Source of the DNA: CAZKWG01 sp964615375
GTDB lineage: Bacteria; Myxococcota_A; UBA796; CAZKWG01
Assembly (NCBI GenBank): GCA_964615375.1
Contig: CAZTOW010000079.1
Location: 1-31,195 of the forward strand
Length of the DNA stretch: 31,195 nt
Direction of reading: 5' to 3'
The notes beneath the pieces were generated by a model that searched no databases, had not been told where the DNA came from, and was given only the letters and a program-made list of their open reading frames with translations. Below, one piece after another: positions 22,935-30,487 of this stretch (position 1 is the stretch's first letter; each line of letters starts with the position of its first letter). Made by a program: the position numbers and the translations under genes.

Positions 22935-24154
22935 GCGCTCAGGCGCCCGAGCGCGCCCGGCAGGCCCGCGCCCAGCAGGATCGCGCCCGCGGCCGAGGCC
23001 AGGCCCGCCAGCGCGAAGTGGCCGGGGTAGCCAAAGGATTGCGCTGAGTAGCCGCTGAGCAGGCTCCCCGCCATGGTGGCGGCGACGAAGGCGCTCGCCT
23101 GGAGGGTGTAGTCCGTGCCGCTCTTCCCCTCGTCGCGGCGGCAGCCTTCCATCATCGCCGTGAACACGCTCACCGTGGCGAGACCGCTGCAGAGGTGCTC
23201 GAGCGCGGCGGCGGCGTAGAGCAGCGGCGCGCCGCCGAGGTGCAGGGCGGGCAGGGCCCAGAGGCCGATGGCGGCGCTCTGGGCGAGCCCGAAGACCAGG
23301 ACCGCGCGCCCCAGGCCCAGGCGCCGCACCACCAGCCCGCCCGCCATCGCCCCCACCAGCCCGGCGGCGAAGCCCACCGTGCCCAGCAGCGCGCCGATCT
23401 CGCCGATGTCCAGCCCCAGATCCACCAGCAGCGGGCGCAGCATGGCGTTGGCCATGGCCTCGCCCAGCTTGAAGACCATGATCAGCCCGATCCAGGCCGG
23501 CATCCCGGGGCGCGTGGCGGCCTCGGCCAGGTCGGTGAGCGGCGTGAAGGCCGGGCGCGGGGCTGAGGCCAGCGGGCGCTCGCGGTGCAGCAGGACGGGC
23601 ACGCTCGCCAGCACCAGCAGGCCGGACATCCCCAGGAAGGTGGGCGCCCAGCCGACCTGGGAGAAGACCCAGAGCAGCGCGCCGCCGCCGATGATCATGC
23701 CGAGGCGGTAGGCGGCGACCTGTAGCCCATTGCCCAGCCCGCGCTCCGACGGCTCCAGCAGCTCCACCGCCAGCCCGTCGGTGGCGATGTCCTGGGTCGC
23801 GGCCAGCAGGTTGGCCACGAAGGTCCCCGCCGCCACCAGCAGGAGCGCGTCCCGCGGCTCCACCCCCGCCAGCAGCGCCATCGTCAGCGCCGTCAGCGCC
23901 TGCAGCGGGATGAGCCAGGCCCGCCGCCGCCCGAGCCCGAGGGCGCCGGAGGGTGTGGCGTCCACAAGGGGGGCCCAGAGGAACTTGAGCATCCAGGGCA
24001 GGGCCAGGACGCTGGAGGCGCCGATGGCGGGTAGGGAGAGGCCCTGCTCGCGGAGGAGGACGGGGAGGGCCTGCAGGAAGAAGCCGTAGGGCAGGCCCTG
24101 GGAGAGGTAGAGGCTGGCGAGGAGCCCGAGGCGGCGGGTGGGGGTGAGGGGCAT
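22910..24154 (-). CDS. AmpG-like MFS transporter
   Basis: A 414-aa major facilitator protein with about 12 membrane helices. It starts LYLSQGLPYGFFLQALPVLLREQG, the AmpG/acetyl-CoA-transporter-type opening, has the charged loop GRRRAWLIPLQ between helices 2 and 3, and contains ATQDIATDGLAVELL in the middle, also typical of AmpG. AmpG imports GlcNAc-anhydromuropeptides for wall recycling in enterobacteria; other members of this subgroup carry different or unknown substrates. ATG 24154 is chosen because the LTPTRRLG entry precedes helix 1; no good ribosome-binding site is visible. The stop TAG at 22910 lies inside the DUF420 gene. Confidence 0.83.
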   Translation of the reverse strand: MPLTPTRRLGLLASLYLSQGLPYGFFLQALPVLLREQGLSLPAIGASSVLALPWMLKFLWAPLVDATPSGALGLGRRRAWLIPLQALTALTMALLAGVEPRDALLLVAAGTFVANLLAATQDIATDGLAVELLEPSERGLGNGLQVAAYRLGMIIGGGALLWVFSQVGWAPTFLGMSGLLVLASVPVLLHRERPLASAPRPAFTPLTDLAEAATRPGMPAWIGLIMVFKLGEAMANAMLRPLLVDLGLDIGEIGALLGTVGFAAGLVGAMAGGLVVRRLGLGRAVLVFGLAQSAAIGLWALPALHLGGAPLLYAAAALEHLCSGLATVSVFTAMMEGCRRDEGKSGTDYTLQASAFVAATMAGSLLSGYSAQSFGYPGHFALAGLASAAGAILLGAGLPGALGRLSAQSANPKM

Positions 24155-24197
24155 GGGGGTTGGGGTAACGCGGGGGGCCTCTCGGAGGTGAGCCCGA

Positions 24198-25889
24198 TCA
24201 CCCCACCCAGACGCGCTTCCCGTCGAACACCACCGCCATCGCCACGATCGGGCTCGCCCCCACGGCCTCCAGCTCCGCCCGGTATCCACGCGCGTCGATC
24301 TGCGCGTGGGCGTCTCTCAACGCCATCTCCGGCGTCTCGTCATCATCCGTGCGGATCCGCTTGAACTCCATCACCACGCCCGGCTTCCCGGCCTGGCGCG
24401 GCAGGATGAGCACGTCCGCCCGCCCGAGGCCGCTCTCCCGGTTGCTCCGCACGAGGTAGTCCGGGGACAGGCTGACCAGCAGCCCCAGCACGAAGGCATG
24501 GAAGACCCGCTCCGGGGCGTTGTCCGAGCCCTGGCCGACGTCGTGGTAGCTCAGCGCGTCGGTCACCATCGGCCGCAGCAGCGCGGCAACGTCCCGCGTG
24601 GCCCCCGAGAGGATGGCGCGCTTGAGCTCGCGGAGGTTGTCCTCGCTGCCGATCCGCATCTGCAGCCAGCCGGCGAAGCTGCGGCGCCAGACGTGGCTGA
24701 CCTCGACGTTGGGGATGGCGAGCTGCGCGAGGGTCTCGCCGTCCACCACGCGCGAAGCGGTGGACTTGAGGTAGCCGGCGGTGAGCAGGAGGCTCCAGAC
24801 GCGCCCCGGCTCGCGGTCGAGATCGCGCAGGGCGACCTGGCTGTCGATGTTCTTCTCGATGACACCGCCGCTCATCAGCGTCTCGAAGTCGCCCTTGAGA
24901 CCTTCGCTCTGCAGGAGCAGGCGCCGCAGCAGCGCGTCGGCGGAGGTCTGCACCCAGTAGTCGCGCAGCTCGCCCCTGTCCGCGAAGCAGAGGACCGACC
25001 AGGGGTTGTAGATGGTCTGGCCTCCAAACAGGTAACCGTTGTACCAGGCGCGCACGTCTGGCAGCGCCTCCGCCCGGCCGGCGGCCTGCAGGACCGCGGC
25101 GACCTCTCCTTCGGTGAAGCCGAAGGCCGTCGCGAACTCGGGGTCCAGCAGAGAGCAGGTGGCCACGTTGTTCAGATCGGAGAACAGGGACTCCTTGGAG
25201 ACCCGGCGCACCCCGGTCAGCACGCCTCGGTACAGGCTGGGGTTGGTCTTCAGCGCCGAGCCCAGCAGCCCGCGCATGAAGCCCACGATGGACTCGTAGT
25301 AGCCGTGCTGGAACCCCGCCTCGATGGGCGCGTCGTACTCGTCGATCAGGATCACGGCGGGGACGCCGTGGTGGGCCTCGAGCCAGGTCGAGAGCAGGCG
25401 GAGCGACCAGCGCAGGTCGGCGGGATCGGCCTCACCCGCCAGGAGCTGATCGAAGCGACGGCGGTCCAGCTCCGACAGCGCCGGGCTGTTGGAGAGCGCC
25501 GCGTGCGTGCGCAGGGTCTCCCCGAGGACCTGGACGATGCCCGCCAGGCACTCCGCGTAGCTCTCGGCCTTGGTGTCCTTCAGCGAGAGGCTGATGACCG
25601 GATATCGGCCCTGGTGCGCGCGGATCTCGGGCGCCGCCCGTTGGACGGCCAGCCCCTCGAACAGCGCGCGGTGGTCCGTCGGGCCGCGCTCCAGGTAGCA
25701 GCGCAGCATGCTCAGGTTCAGCGTCTTGCCGAAGCGACGCGGGCGCGGCAGCAGGAGCACCTGGTGAGGAGAGCGCAGCCACTCCTCGATGAAGCCGCTC
25801 TTGTCCACGTAGAAGTAGCCGCGCTCCCGGAGCTGCCGGAAGTCGTCCGGGCCGGGGGCGGGCTTGTACTGGAGGGGCAGGAGGGCCAT
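24198..25889 (-). CDS. AAA-ATPase-like / PD-(D/E)XK nuclease-fold protein
   Basis: A 563-aa protein with an AAA-ATPase_like domain (PF09820 type): YFYVDKSGFIEEWL, then a Walker A-like PRRFGKT (50-56) and Walker B LIDEYDAP (181-188). The C-terminal PD-(D/E)XK domain (DUF1703 type) has Asp492 in GRADVLILP and Glu508-Phe-Lys510 (VVMEFKR), so the nuclease residues are intact. The family is abundant and multicopy in many bacteria and is suspected of a mobile or genome-conflict role, but no activity is established. Start ATG 25889. A remnant of a related nuclease domain lies at 27238-27561. MFS and unknown genes flank it on the same strand. Confidence 0.92.
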   Translation of the reverse strand: MALLPLQYKPAPGPDDFRQLRERGYFYVDKSGFIEEWLRSPHQVLLLPRPRRFGKTLNLSMLRCYLERGPTDHRALFEGLAVQRAAPEIRAHQGRYPVISLSLKDTKAESYAECLAGIVQVLGETLRTHAALSNSPALSELDRRRFDQLLAGEADPADLRWSLRLLSTWLEAHHGVPAVILIDEYDAPIEAGFQHGYYESIVGFMRGLLGSALKTNPSLYRGVLTGVRRVSKESLFSDLNNVATCSLLDPEFATAFGFTEGEVAAVLQAAGRAEALPDVRAWYNGYLFGGQTIYNPWSVLCFADRGELRDYWVQTSADALLRRLLLQSEGLKGDFETLMSGGVIEKNIDSQVALRDLDREPGRVWSLLLTAGYLKSTASRVVDGETLAQLAIPNVEVSHVWRRSFAGWLQMRIGSEDNLRELKRAILSGATRDVAALLRPMVTDALSYHDVGQGSDNAPERVFHAFVLGLLVSLSPDYLVRSNRESGLGRADVLILPRQAGKPGVVMEFKRIRTDDDETPEMALRDAHAQIDARGYRAELEAVGASPIVAMAVVFDGKRVWVG

Positions 25890-25932
25890 GGGCGGGGCTT
25901 AACCGGACCGCCTCGTGTACGGGGCCCCCCGC

Positions 25933-26943
25933 CTACTCCACCGCTCCGAGTGGCCTCAGCTCCCAGCCCAGATCCACCTCCACCCCGAGCCAGCCCTCCC
26001 CCTCGCCGGGCGGGACGATCTCACGGCCCACGACGCGGCCGAGCCGTTTCGGTCCGCGCGGGCCGTCCGGGAATTCCAGGAAGAAGAAGAGCTCGAAGCG
26101 TGCGCCGCCCCGCTCGGCGATGATCTGCAGTCCCGGCTGAGGCGGCCCCTCGCCGGGGAAGAGGGCGAGCTGGAGCAAGGCGACGCCGTCGGCCCTGGGC
26201 TCGCGCCAGCAGAGGTGGCGGATGAGATCGTCGAGGTCTTCGGGGAGATCGGGGCCTGGCAGCCACGCCTCCCAGGCGCGCTCGACGAAGCGCACGATCT
26301 GGGGGCCGTCCAGCCCTTCGGCCAGGATGCGGTCTCGGGAGAGCAGGCCGGCGAGGTCGGCGAGCTGCCGTGGGTCCTCCGGCAGCGGGTGGTCGGGCGG
26401 GAGCTCTCCGAAGCAGGCGCGCAGCTCCGGGATGGGGCGGCCGGCGCTCATGACCTCCGCGGGGCGTCCGCCCGAGCCCTCCACCAGGGGTTGTACCGCC
26501 GGCCAGAAGGGGCCGAGGCCCTCGCGGTCGCCGACGCGCCAGGCCTCGGCCGGCTGCCCCAGCCCGGTGCGCGGGTCGGTCTGGTAGAGCAGGAGGGCGC
26601 CGAGCAGCTCGTCCTCATGGACGTGGACGACCATCGCTGCCTGCCGCGCGGCCCGCCCGTCGGAGAACTGGAGGCGGAAGACGAGGAGCCGGTGCTCGAC
26701 GCCGGGGCGCCTGCCCAGGGCCTGGAAGGTGGCGCCGATGTCCGCCTCAGGGTCGCGCTGGGAGAGCTGCGTGAGATCGAGGGTCTCGGTGAAGTCGTCG
26801 CCGACGAGCACGATCCGCGGGCGAGGCTCGCCGGCCAGCACGATCTCGTCCTGCACCTGACCGAGGACGGCTTCGCGAACGGCCTGGGGGTCAGCGGCGT
26901 CCAGGTCCGAGCGGCGTCGGCGGAGGGGGAGCATGGTGGACAT
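25933..26943 (-). CDS. Hypothetical protein
   Basis: A 336-aa acidic, soluble-looking protein with no signal peptide and no family I recognise. Visible stretches include RPRIVLVGDDFTETLDL near the N-terminus, HRLLVFRLQFSDGRAARQAAMVVHVHEDELLGALLLYQ, and a C-terminal beta-rich segment (RFELFFFLEFPDGPRGPKRL, then WLGVEVDLGWELRPL). Full-length coding potential is supported by consistent protein-like composition and lack of a credible competing frame. Start is uncertain: ATG 26943, ATG 26934 or GTG 26979, none with a clear ribosome-binding site. It lies 43 bp upstream of the ATPase gene on the same strand and could be co-transcribed. Confidence 0.65.
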   Translation of the reverse strand: MSTMLPLRRRRSDLDAADPQAVREAVLGQVQDEIVLAGEPRPRIVLVGDDFTETLDLTQLSQRDPEADIGATFQALGRRPGVEHRLLVFRLQFSDGRAARQAAMVVHVHEDELLGALLLYQTDPRTGLGQPAEAWRVGDREGLGPFWPAVQPLVEGSGGRPAEVMSAGRPIPELRACFGELPPDHPLPEDPRQLADLAGLLSRDRILAEGLDGPQIVRFVERAWEAWLPGPDLPEDLDDLIRHLCWREPRADGVALLQLALFPGEGPPQPGLQIIAERGGARFELFFFLEFPDGPRGPKRLGRVVGREIVPPGEGEGWLGVEVDLGWELRPLGAVE

Positions 26944-27237
26944 GGGGAGACTGTAGCGCAGGGGAGGGCTGCGTTCCACGGACTGTGGGGTCGATTTCTG
27001 AGGGTGCCGGAGGCGGCGAGCGCGGCGGCGGGTGGCGGCGCTCGGGATTCGATTTAAATGGATAATAAATAATATCTGTCACTTCTCAGGTTGGCCGTCA
27101 GGGTTAACCAGACCGCAGAAGGAGAGGAACCGCCAAGGGGCCAAGGACGCCAAGAACGGGCGTTCTCCTGGCGCTCTTTGCGTCTTGGCGGTTCAATCTT
27201 CTCGCCGTCGGCTCAGGAGCGTCTCGCGTGGCCGTGG
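26944..27237. other. Intergenic spacer with AT-rich patch and hairpin repeat
   Basis: No convincing gene. 27050-27085 is strikingly AT-rich for this window, with ATTTAAAT at 27052-27059 and a TAATAAATAATAT stretch; it may hold a promoter for the minus-strand unknown gene, though no clean -35/-10 pair could be placed. The hairpin repeat at 27127-27194 follows. Short open frames here are arginine-rich and look spurious. Confidence 0.6.
27127..27194. repeat. Hairpin repeat with CGCCAAG units
   Basis: Outer arms GAACCGCCAAG (27127-27137) and CTTGGCGGTTC (27184-27194) are perfect inverted copies. Inside, the left half repeats GGCCAAG and CGCCAAG, the right half carries related reversed units, and the tip GAACG-GG-CGTTC (27154-27165) is also self-complementary. 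The whole 68-bp unit can fold as one imperfect hairpin. It resembles the CGCCAAG-type intergenic repeats dispersed in some bacterial genomes. Confidence 0.75.
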
Positions 27238-27561
27238 GTGGAGAGCGCGGGTCATCCTTGGCAGGGAGGTGGGACGATTCACCGCGAGTTCGCGGCGAAC
27301 CGTGGCCGCGTGGATCTGGTCGTGACCTACGCCGGCGAGCGCTTCGTGCTGGAGTTGAAGCGCGTGCCGCCCCAGCACCGCACGCTGGAGCGCGTCCGGG
27401 ACGAGGGCGTCGAGCAGCTCCAGGAGTACCTGGACGGCCTGGGCGAGCGGGAGGGCTGGCTGCTGATCTTCGACCAGCGCGCGGGCCGGAGCTGGGAGGA
27501 TCGCCTGTGGGCGGAGGACCTGGAGCTCGACGGTCGCAGGCTCCACCTGCGCGGGGGCTGA
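27238..27561 (+). pseudogene. Remnant of an AAA-ATPase-like/PD-(D/E)XK protein (C-terminal nuclease domain)
   Basis: The frame encodes only the C-terminal nuclease-fold domain of an ATPase-like family related in type to the full gene at 24198-25889: REFAANRGRVDLVVTY with Asp, then FVLELKRV (Glu-x-Lys), then EQLQEYLDGLGEREGWLLIFDQR and a normal C-terminus. The upstream ATPase domain is missing; the DNA there is the hairpin repeat and spacer. GTG 27238 is a possible start, without a ribosome-binding site. All nuclease residues are kept, so a stand-alone nuclease-like protein cannot be excluded, but truncation at a repeat element is the simpler reading. Confidence 0.65.
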
Positions 27562-27571
27562 GGCCCTCCCC

Positions 27572-27602
27572 TTGACACCTGAGGCATACACGAGCATGTA
27601 TA
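27572..27602 (+). promoter_or_regulatory. Probable promoter of the ArsR operon
   Basis: TTGACA (27572-27577) is followed 19 bp later by TGTATA (27597-27602). The -10 element lies inside the 26-bp palindrome. A transcript started about 7 nt downstream would begin at or near the ATG (27606), suggesting a leaderless message. The 19-bp spacer is long, so the promoter call is moderate. Confidence 0.5.
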
Positions 27603-27614
27603 TACATGCTCGTG
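27589..27614. promoter_or_regulatory. Perfect 26-bp palindrome, probable ArsR operator
   Basis: Two 13-bp arms, CACGAGCATGTAT and ATACATGCTCGTG, abut with no spacer. It covers the putative -10 element and the ATG (27606-27608) of the ArsR-family gene. Binding of the dimeric regulator here would block its own transcription. Confidence 0.75.
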
Positions 27615-27968
27615 CCAACCACCCTCTTCCAGACCCTCGCTGACCCCACCCGCCTGGCCATCCTGGAGGCCCTGCGGTCTGGCGAGAAGCCGGTCAGCGA
27701 TCTCGTCGATCGCGTCTCCATCGCGCAGTCCGGCGTCTCCCGGCACCTGCGCATCCTGCAGGAGGCCGGGCTGGTCCGTGTCCGACCCGATGGCCAGCGC
27801 AGGCTCTACGCCCTGCAGCCGGAGCGTTTCCAGGAGCTGGACGCCTGGCTCGACCGCTACCGCGACCTCTGGGAGGCGCGCCTGGACCGCTTCGGCGCGG
27901 CCCTGGAGCGTCGGCGGCAAGGCGAGTTCTCCCCCCAAACCCCCCCCGATTCGGAGCCCGACCCATGA
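27606..27968 (+). CDS. ArsR-family winged-helix regulator
   Basis: A 120-aa ArsR/SmtB-type repressor. The winged helix spans about 5-85: LFQTLADPTRLAILEALRSGEKPVSDL, recognition region SIAQSGVSRHLRILQEAGLVRVR and wing DGQRRLYALQPERF. No CxC metal site is visible, so it belongs to the non-metal subgroup that is commonly paired with AHSA1/SRPBCC genes. ATG 27606 lies inside the palindromic operator and has no room for a Shine-Dalgarno sequence; GTG 27612 is the alternative. The stop overlaps the ATG of the SRPBCC-VOC gene (ATGA). It probably represses the two-gene operon; the inducer is unknown. Confidence 0.92.
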   Translation: MLVPTTLFQTLADPTRLAILEALRSGEKPVSDLVDRVSIAQSGVSRHLRILQEAGLVRVRPDGQRRLYALQPERFQELDAWLDRYRDLWEARLDRFGAALERRRQGEFSPQTPPDSEPDP

Positions 27969-28942
27969 ACCCGACCAACCCCACCCGGCGCATCACGCTG
28001 GAGCGCACCTTCCGCGCCTCGCTCGCCGAGGTCTGGGCCCTCTGGACCACCGCCGAGGGCATCGCCTCCTGGTGGGGGCCCGAGGGCTTCACGGTGACCG
28101 TGCAGCACCTGGACCTGCGTCCGGGCGGCTGCCTCTACTACACGATGATCGCGACCGCGCCGGAGATGGTGGCCTACATGAAGCAGGCGGGCATGCCCGT
28201 CGAGCAGCCCTGCAAGATCACCTACGCCGAGGTCGTCCCCTACAAGCGCCTGACGTACATCAACCTGGTGGACTTCGTGCCCGAGGTGACGGCCTACGAC
28301 GTGGCCACCGTCGTGGAGCTGCACCCCACGATCGAGGGCGTGCGGATGGTGCTGAGCCTGGACCCGATGCACGCCCCGGAGTGGACGCAGCGCGCGGTCA
28401 TGGGCTGGGAGAGCGAGCTGCGCAAGCTGGCGGCCCAGATCGCCCTGGTCGCCGAGGCCCGGGCCCCCGCGCCCCGGATCACGCCGGTGCTCTGGTTCGA
28501 CTTCAACGCCGAGGAGGCCATCGCCTTTTACCTGTCCATCTTCCCCGAGGGCCGCGTGCTGGAGACCTCGCGCTACCGCGAGGGCAGCCGAGGGCCGGTG
28601 GGCGCGCTGCTGACCGCGACCTTCGAGGTGGCGGGTCAGCGGCTGGTCGCGCTCAACGGCGGGCCGCAGTACCGCTTCAACGAGGCGATCTCGATGATGG
28701 TGCGCTGCGAGACGCAGGAGGAGGTGGACGAGCTGTGGGCCAGGCTCACCGACGGCGGATCGGAGGGGCCCTGCGGGTGGCTGAAGGACCGCTATGGCCT
28801 GTCCTGGCAGATCGTCCCCACCGCCCTGTACGAGCTCCTGGGCGACCCGGATCCGGCCGCCGCGCAGCGGGCCATGGCGGCGATGTTCAAGATGAAGAAG
28901 CTGGACATCCATGTCTTGCGCGCCGCGCACGCGGGGAGCTGA
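27965..28942 (+). CDS. SRPBCC (AHSA1-like) and VOC (PhnB-like) fusion protein
   Basis: A 325-aa two-domain protein. Residues about 5-160 are an AHSA1-type SRPBCC domain (ERTFRASLAEVWALWTTAEGIASWWGPEGF; the terminal helix carries GWESELRKLAAQI). Residues about 168-305 are a VOC domain of the PhnB/3-demethylubiquinone-methyltransferase-like type (ITPVLWFDFNAEEAIAFYLSIFP, then LVALNGGPQYRFNEAISMMVRC and CGWLKDRYGLSWQIVP). Both domains occur separately next to ArsR genes; here they are joined. VOC proteins may bind metals or small molecules, and the substrate is unknown. It is coupled to the ArsR gene by a 4-nt overlap. The C-terminal 20 residues are a tail. Confidence 0.9.
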   Translation: MNPTNPTRRITLERTFRASLAEVWALWTTAEGIASWWGPEGFTVTVQHLDLRPGGCLYYTMIATAPEMVAYMKQAGMPVEQPCKITYAEVVPYKRLTYINLVDFVPEVTAYDVATVVELHPTIEGVRMVLSLDPMHAPEWTQRAVMGWESELRKLAAQIALVAEARAPAPRITPVLWFDFNAEEAIAFYLSIFPEGRVLETSRYREGSRGPVGALLTATFEVAGQRLVALNGGPQYRFNEAISMMVRCETQEEVDELWARLTDGGSEGPCGWLKDRYGLSWQIVPTALYELLGDPDPAAAQRAMAAMFKMKKLDIHVLRAAHAGS

Positions 28943-28977
28943 GCGGGGCGCGTCCTGGCCGCGCAGCGCCTGAGACC

Positions 28978-28997
28978 GGGGGGCCTTTGTTGCCCCC
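28978..28997. terminator. Possible hairpin after the ArsR operon
   Basis: GGGGGC pairs with GCCCCC around a 7-nt loop (CTTTGTT), 36 nt after the SRPBCC-VOC stop. There is no T-rich run downstream, so this is only a weak terminator candidate. Confidence 0.3.
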
Positions 28998-29047
28998 AGG
29001 TCCGTTTCCGGCCAGCGCCGCGCCGAGTGGTCCGCTAAACCGTCCTC

Positions 29048-30487
29048 ATGACGCTGGATCCTGAGATCTGCTACCGCGCGCTGCTGGCGCGGGACGCCCG
29101 CTTCGACGGCGTGTTCTTCGTGTGCGTCAGCACCACCGGCGTCTACTGTCGGCCGATCTGCCCGGCGCGGACGCCGGGGCCGACGCGCTGCCAGTTCGTC
29201 CGTCTGGCCGCGGAGGCCGAGCGGGCCGGCTTCCGAGCCTGCCTGCGCTGCCGCCCGGAGCTCGCCCCCGGGCTGGCGCCCATCGACGCCGTCCCGCGCC
29301 TGGTTCGGGCGGCGGCGGCGCGGATCCAGGCGGGCTACCTCGATCACCACTCGGTCGAGGAGCTGGCCGCGCTGTACGGCGTCACGGGGCGCCACCTGCG
29401 GCGCGTGCTGGAGGCGGCGCTGGGGGTCTCGCCCCTGCAGCTCGCCCAGACCCGGCGTCTGGCGGTGGCTCGTCGGCTCCTCCGCGACACCCACCTGCCC
29501 ATCGGCGACGTGGCGCTGGCCAGCGGCTTCGGCAGCCTGAGGCGCTTCAACACCGCCTTTGTGGCGGCCTTCGGGCGGCCCCCTACTGCGCTGCGCCGAG
29601 AGACGGCCCCGACCGGGTCCGCGCTGCGCCTGCGCCTGGACTACCGGCCCCCCTACGACTGGGAGCGCCTGGCGCGCTTCCTCGCGGCCCGCGCGATCCC
29701 TGGGGTGGAGCGCATCGACGGCGAGGCCTGGCGCCGGGTGGTGGCCTGGGGTGATCTCACGGGGACGGTGGTGGTCCGACCCGATCCGGGCCGCGCCGCG
29801 CTGTGGGCCGAGCTCTCGCCCTCGCTCGCGGGCCGGGCGGGCGCGCTGGTGAGCCGGCTGCGGGCGGTCTTCGATCTCGACGCCCGACCGGACCAGATCG
29901 CGGCGGTGCTGGGGGCGGATCCGGTGCTGGGCGAGCGCGTGGCCCGTCAGCCCGGCCTGCGCGTGCCCGGCGCCTTCGACCCCTTCGAGACCGCCGTGCG
30001 CGCCATCCTGGGGCAGCAGGTCTCCGTGGCCGCGGCGACCACCCTCTGCGCCCGCCTGGTCGCCCGCTACGGCGCGCCCGTCACCACGGAAGACCCGACG
30101 CTGAACCGACTTTTTCCTGCGCCGGCTGTGCTCGCCGCGGCGGAGGATCTGCCCTCCATCGGCCTGCCCGCGGCTCGCGCCCGGACGGTGCAGGGGCTGG
30201 CGCGTGCGGTCTGCGAGGGCCTGGATCTGAGCGACGCGGCCGACCCGGACGCCACCGTGGCCGCGCTCCAGGCCCTGCCGGGCATCGGCCCCTGGACCGC
30301 GCAGTACATCGCGATGCGCTCCTTGAGCTGGCCCGACGCCTTCCCCGGGGGCGACCTGATCGTGCGCCGGGCCCTGGGGGTCGAGGCCGCGACCGTGCCC
30401 GACGCGCGCGCCGCGGCCTGGCGACCCTGGCGCGCCTACGCCGTGATGCACCTCTGGAACCCCCCTCCGACCGAGGCTCTCCCATGA
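29048..30487 (+). CDS. Ada-type sensor / AraC / AlkA DNA-glycosylase fusion
   Basis: A 479-aa DNA-repair protein. Its Ada metal-binding domain has Cys34, Cys38, Cys65 and Cys68 (VYCRPICPA, ACLRCRPE); Cys38 corresponds to the methyl-phosphotriester acceptor. An AraC-type HTH (about 85-185) and an AlkA N-terminal domain (about 190-300) follow. The HhH-GPD glycosylase domain (about 305-470) has the hairpin LPGIGPWTA and catalytic Asp436. Such Ada-AlkA proteins both sense and excise alkylated bases (3-methyladenine type). The O6-methyltransferase domain of E. coli Ada is absent, but is supplied by the next gene, ogt, whose ATG overlaps this stop (ATGA). It is likely autoregulated. No clear ribosome-binding site before ATG 29048. 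Confidence 0.95.
   Translation: MTLDPEICYRALLARDARFDGVFFVCVSTTGVYCRPICPARTPGPTRCQFVRLAAEAERAGFRACLRCRPELAPGLAPIDAVPRLVRAAAARIQAGYLDHHSVEELAALYGVTGRHLRRVLEAALGVSPLQLAQTRRLAVARRLLRDTHLPIGDVALASGFGSLRRFNTAFVAAFGRPPTALRRETAPTGSALRLRLDYRPPYDWERLARFLAARAIPGVERIDGEAWRRVVAWGDLTGTVVVRPDPGRAALWAELSPSLAGRAGALVSRLRAVFDLDARPDQIAAVLGADPVLGERVARQPGLRVPGAFDPFETAVRAILGQQVSVAAATTLCARLVARYGAPVTTEDPTLNRLFPAPAVLAAAEDLPSIGLPAARARTVQGLARAVCEGLDLSDAADPDATVAALQALPGIGPWTAQYIAMRSLSWPDAFPGGDLIVRRALGVEAATVPDARAAAWRPWRAYAVMHLWNPPPTEALP

Noticed and set aside
27127..27194. CRISPR-like or tRNA-like structure at the hairpin repeat
   Set aside because: There is no regular repeat-spacer pattern and no tRNA cloverleaf; it is one imperfect hairpin.
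27032..27237. Short plus-strand frames over the hairpin repeat
   Set aside because: They translate repeat DNA and contain no domain before the nuclease-like segment.
27857..30451. Very long minus-strand open frame opposite SRPBCC-VOC and Ada-AlkA
   Set aside because: Low-complexity Arg/Gly/His composition and no motif; it is a shadow of two well-identified plus-strand genes.
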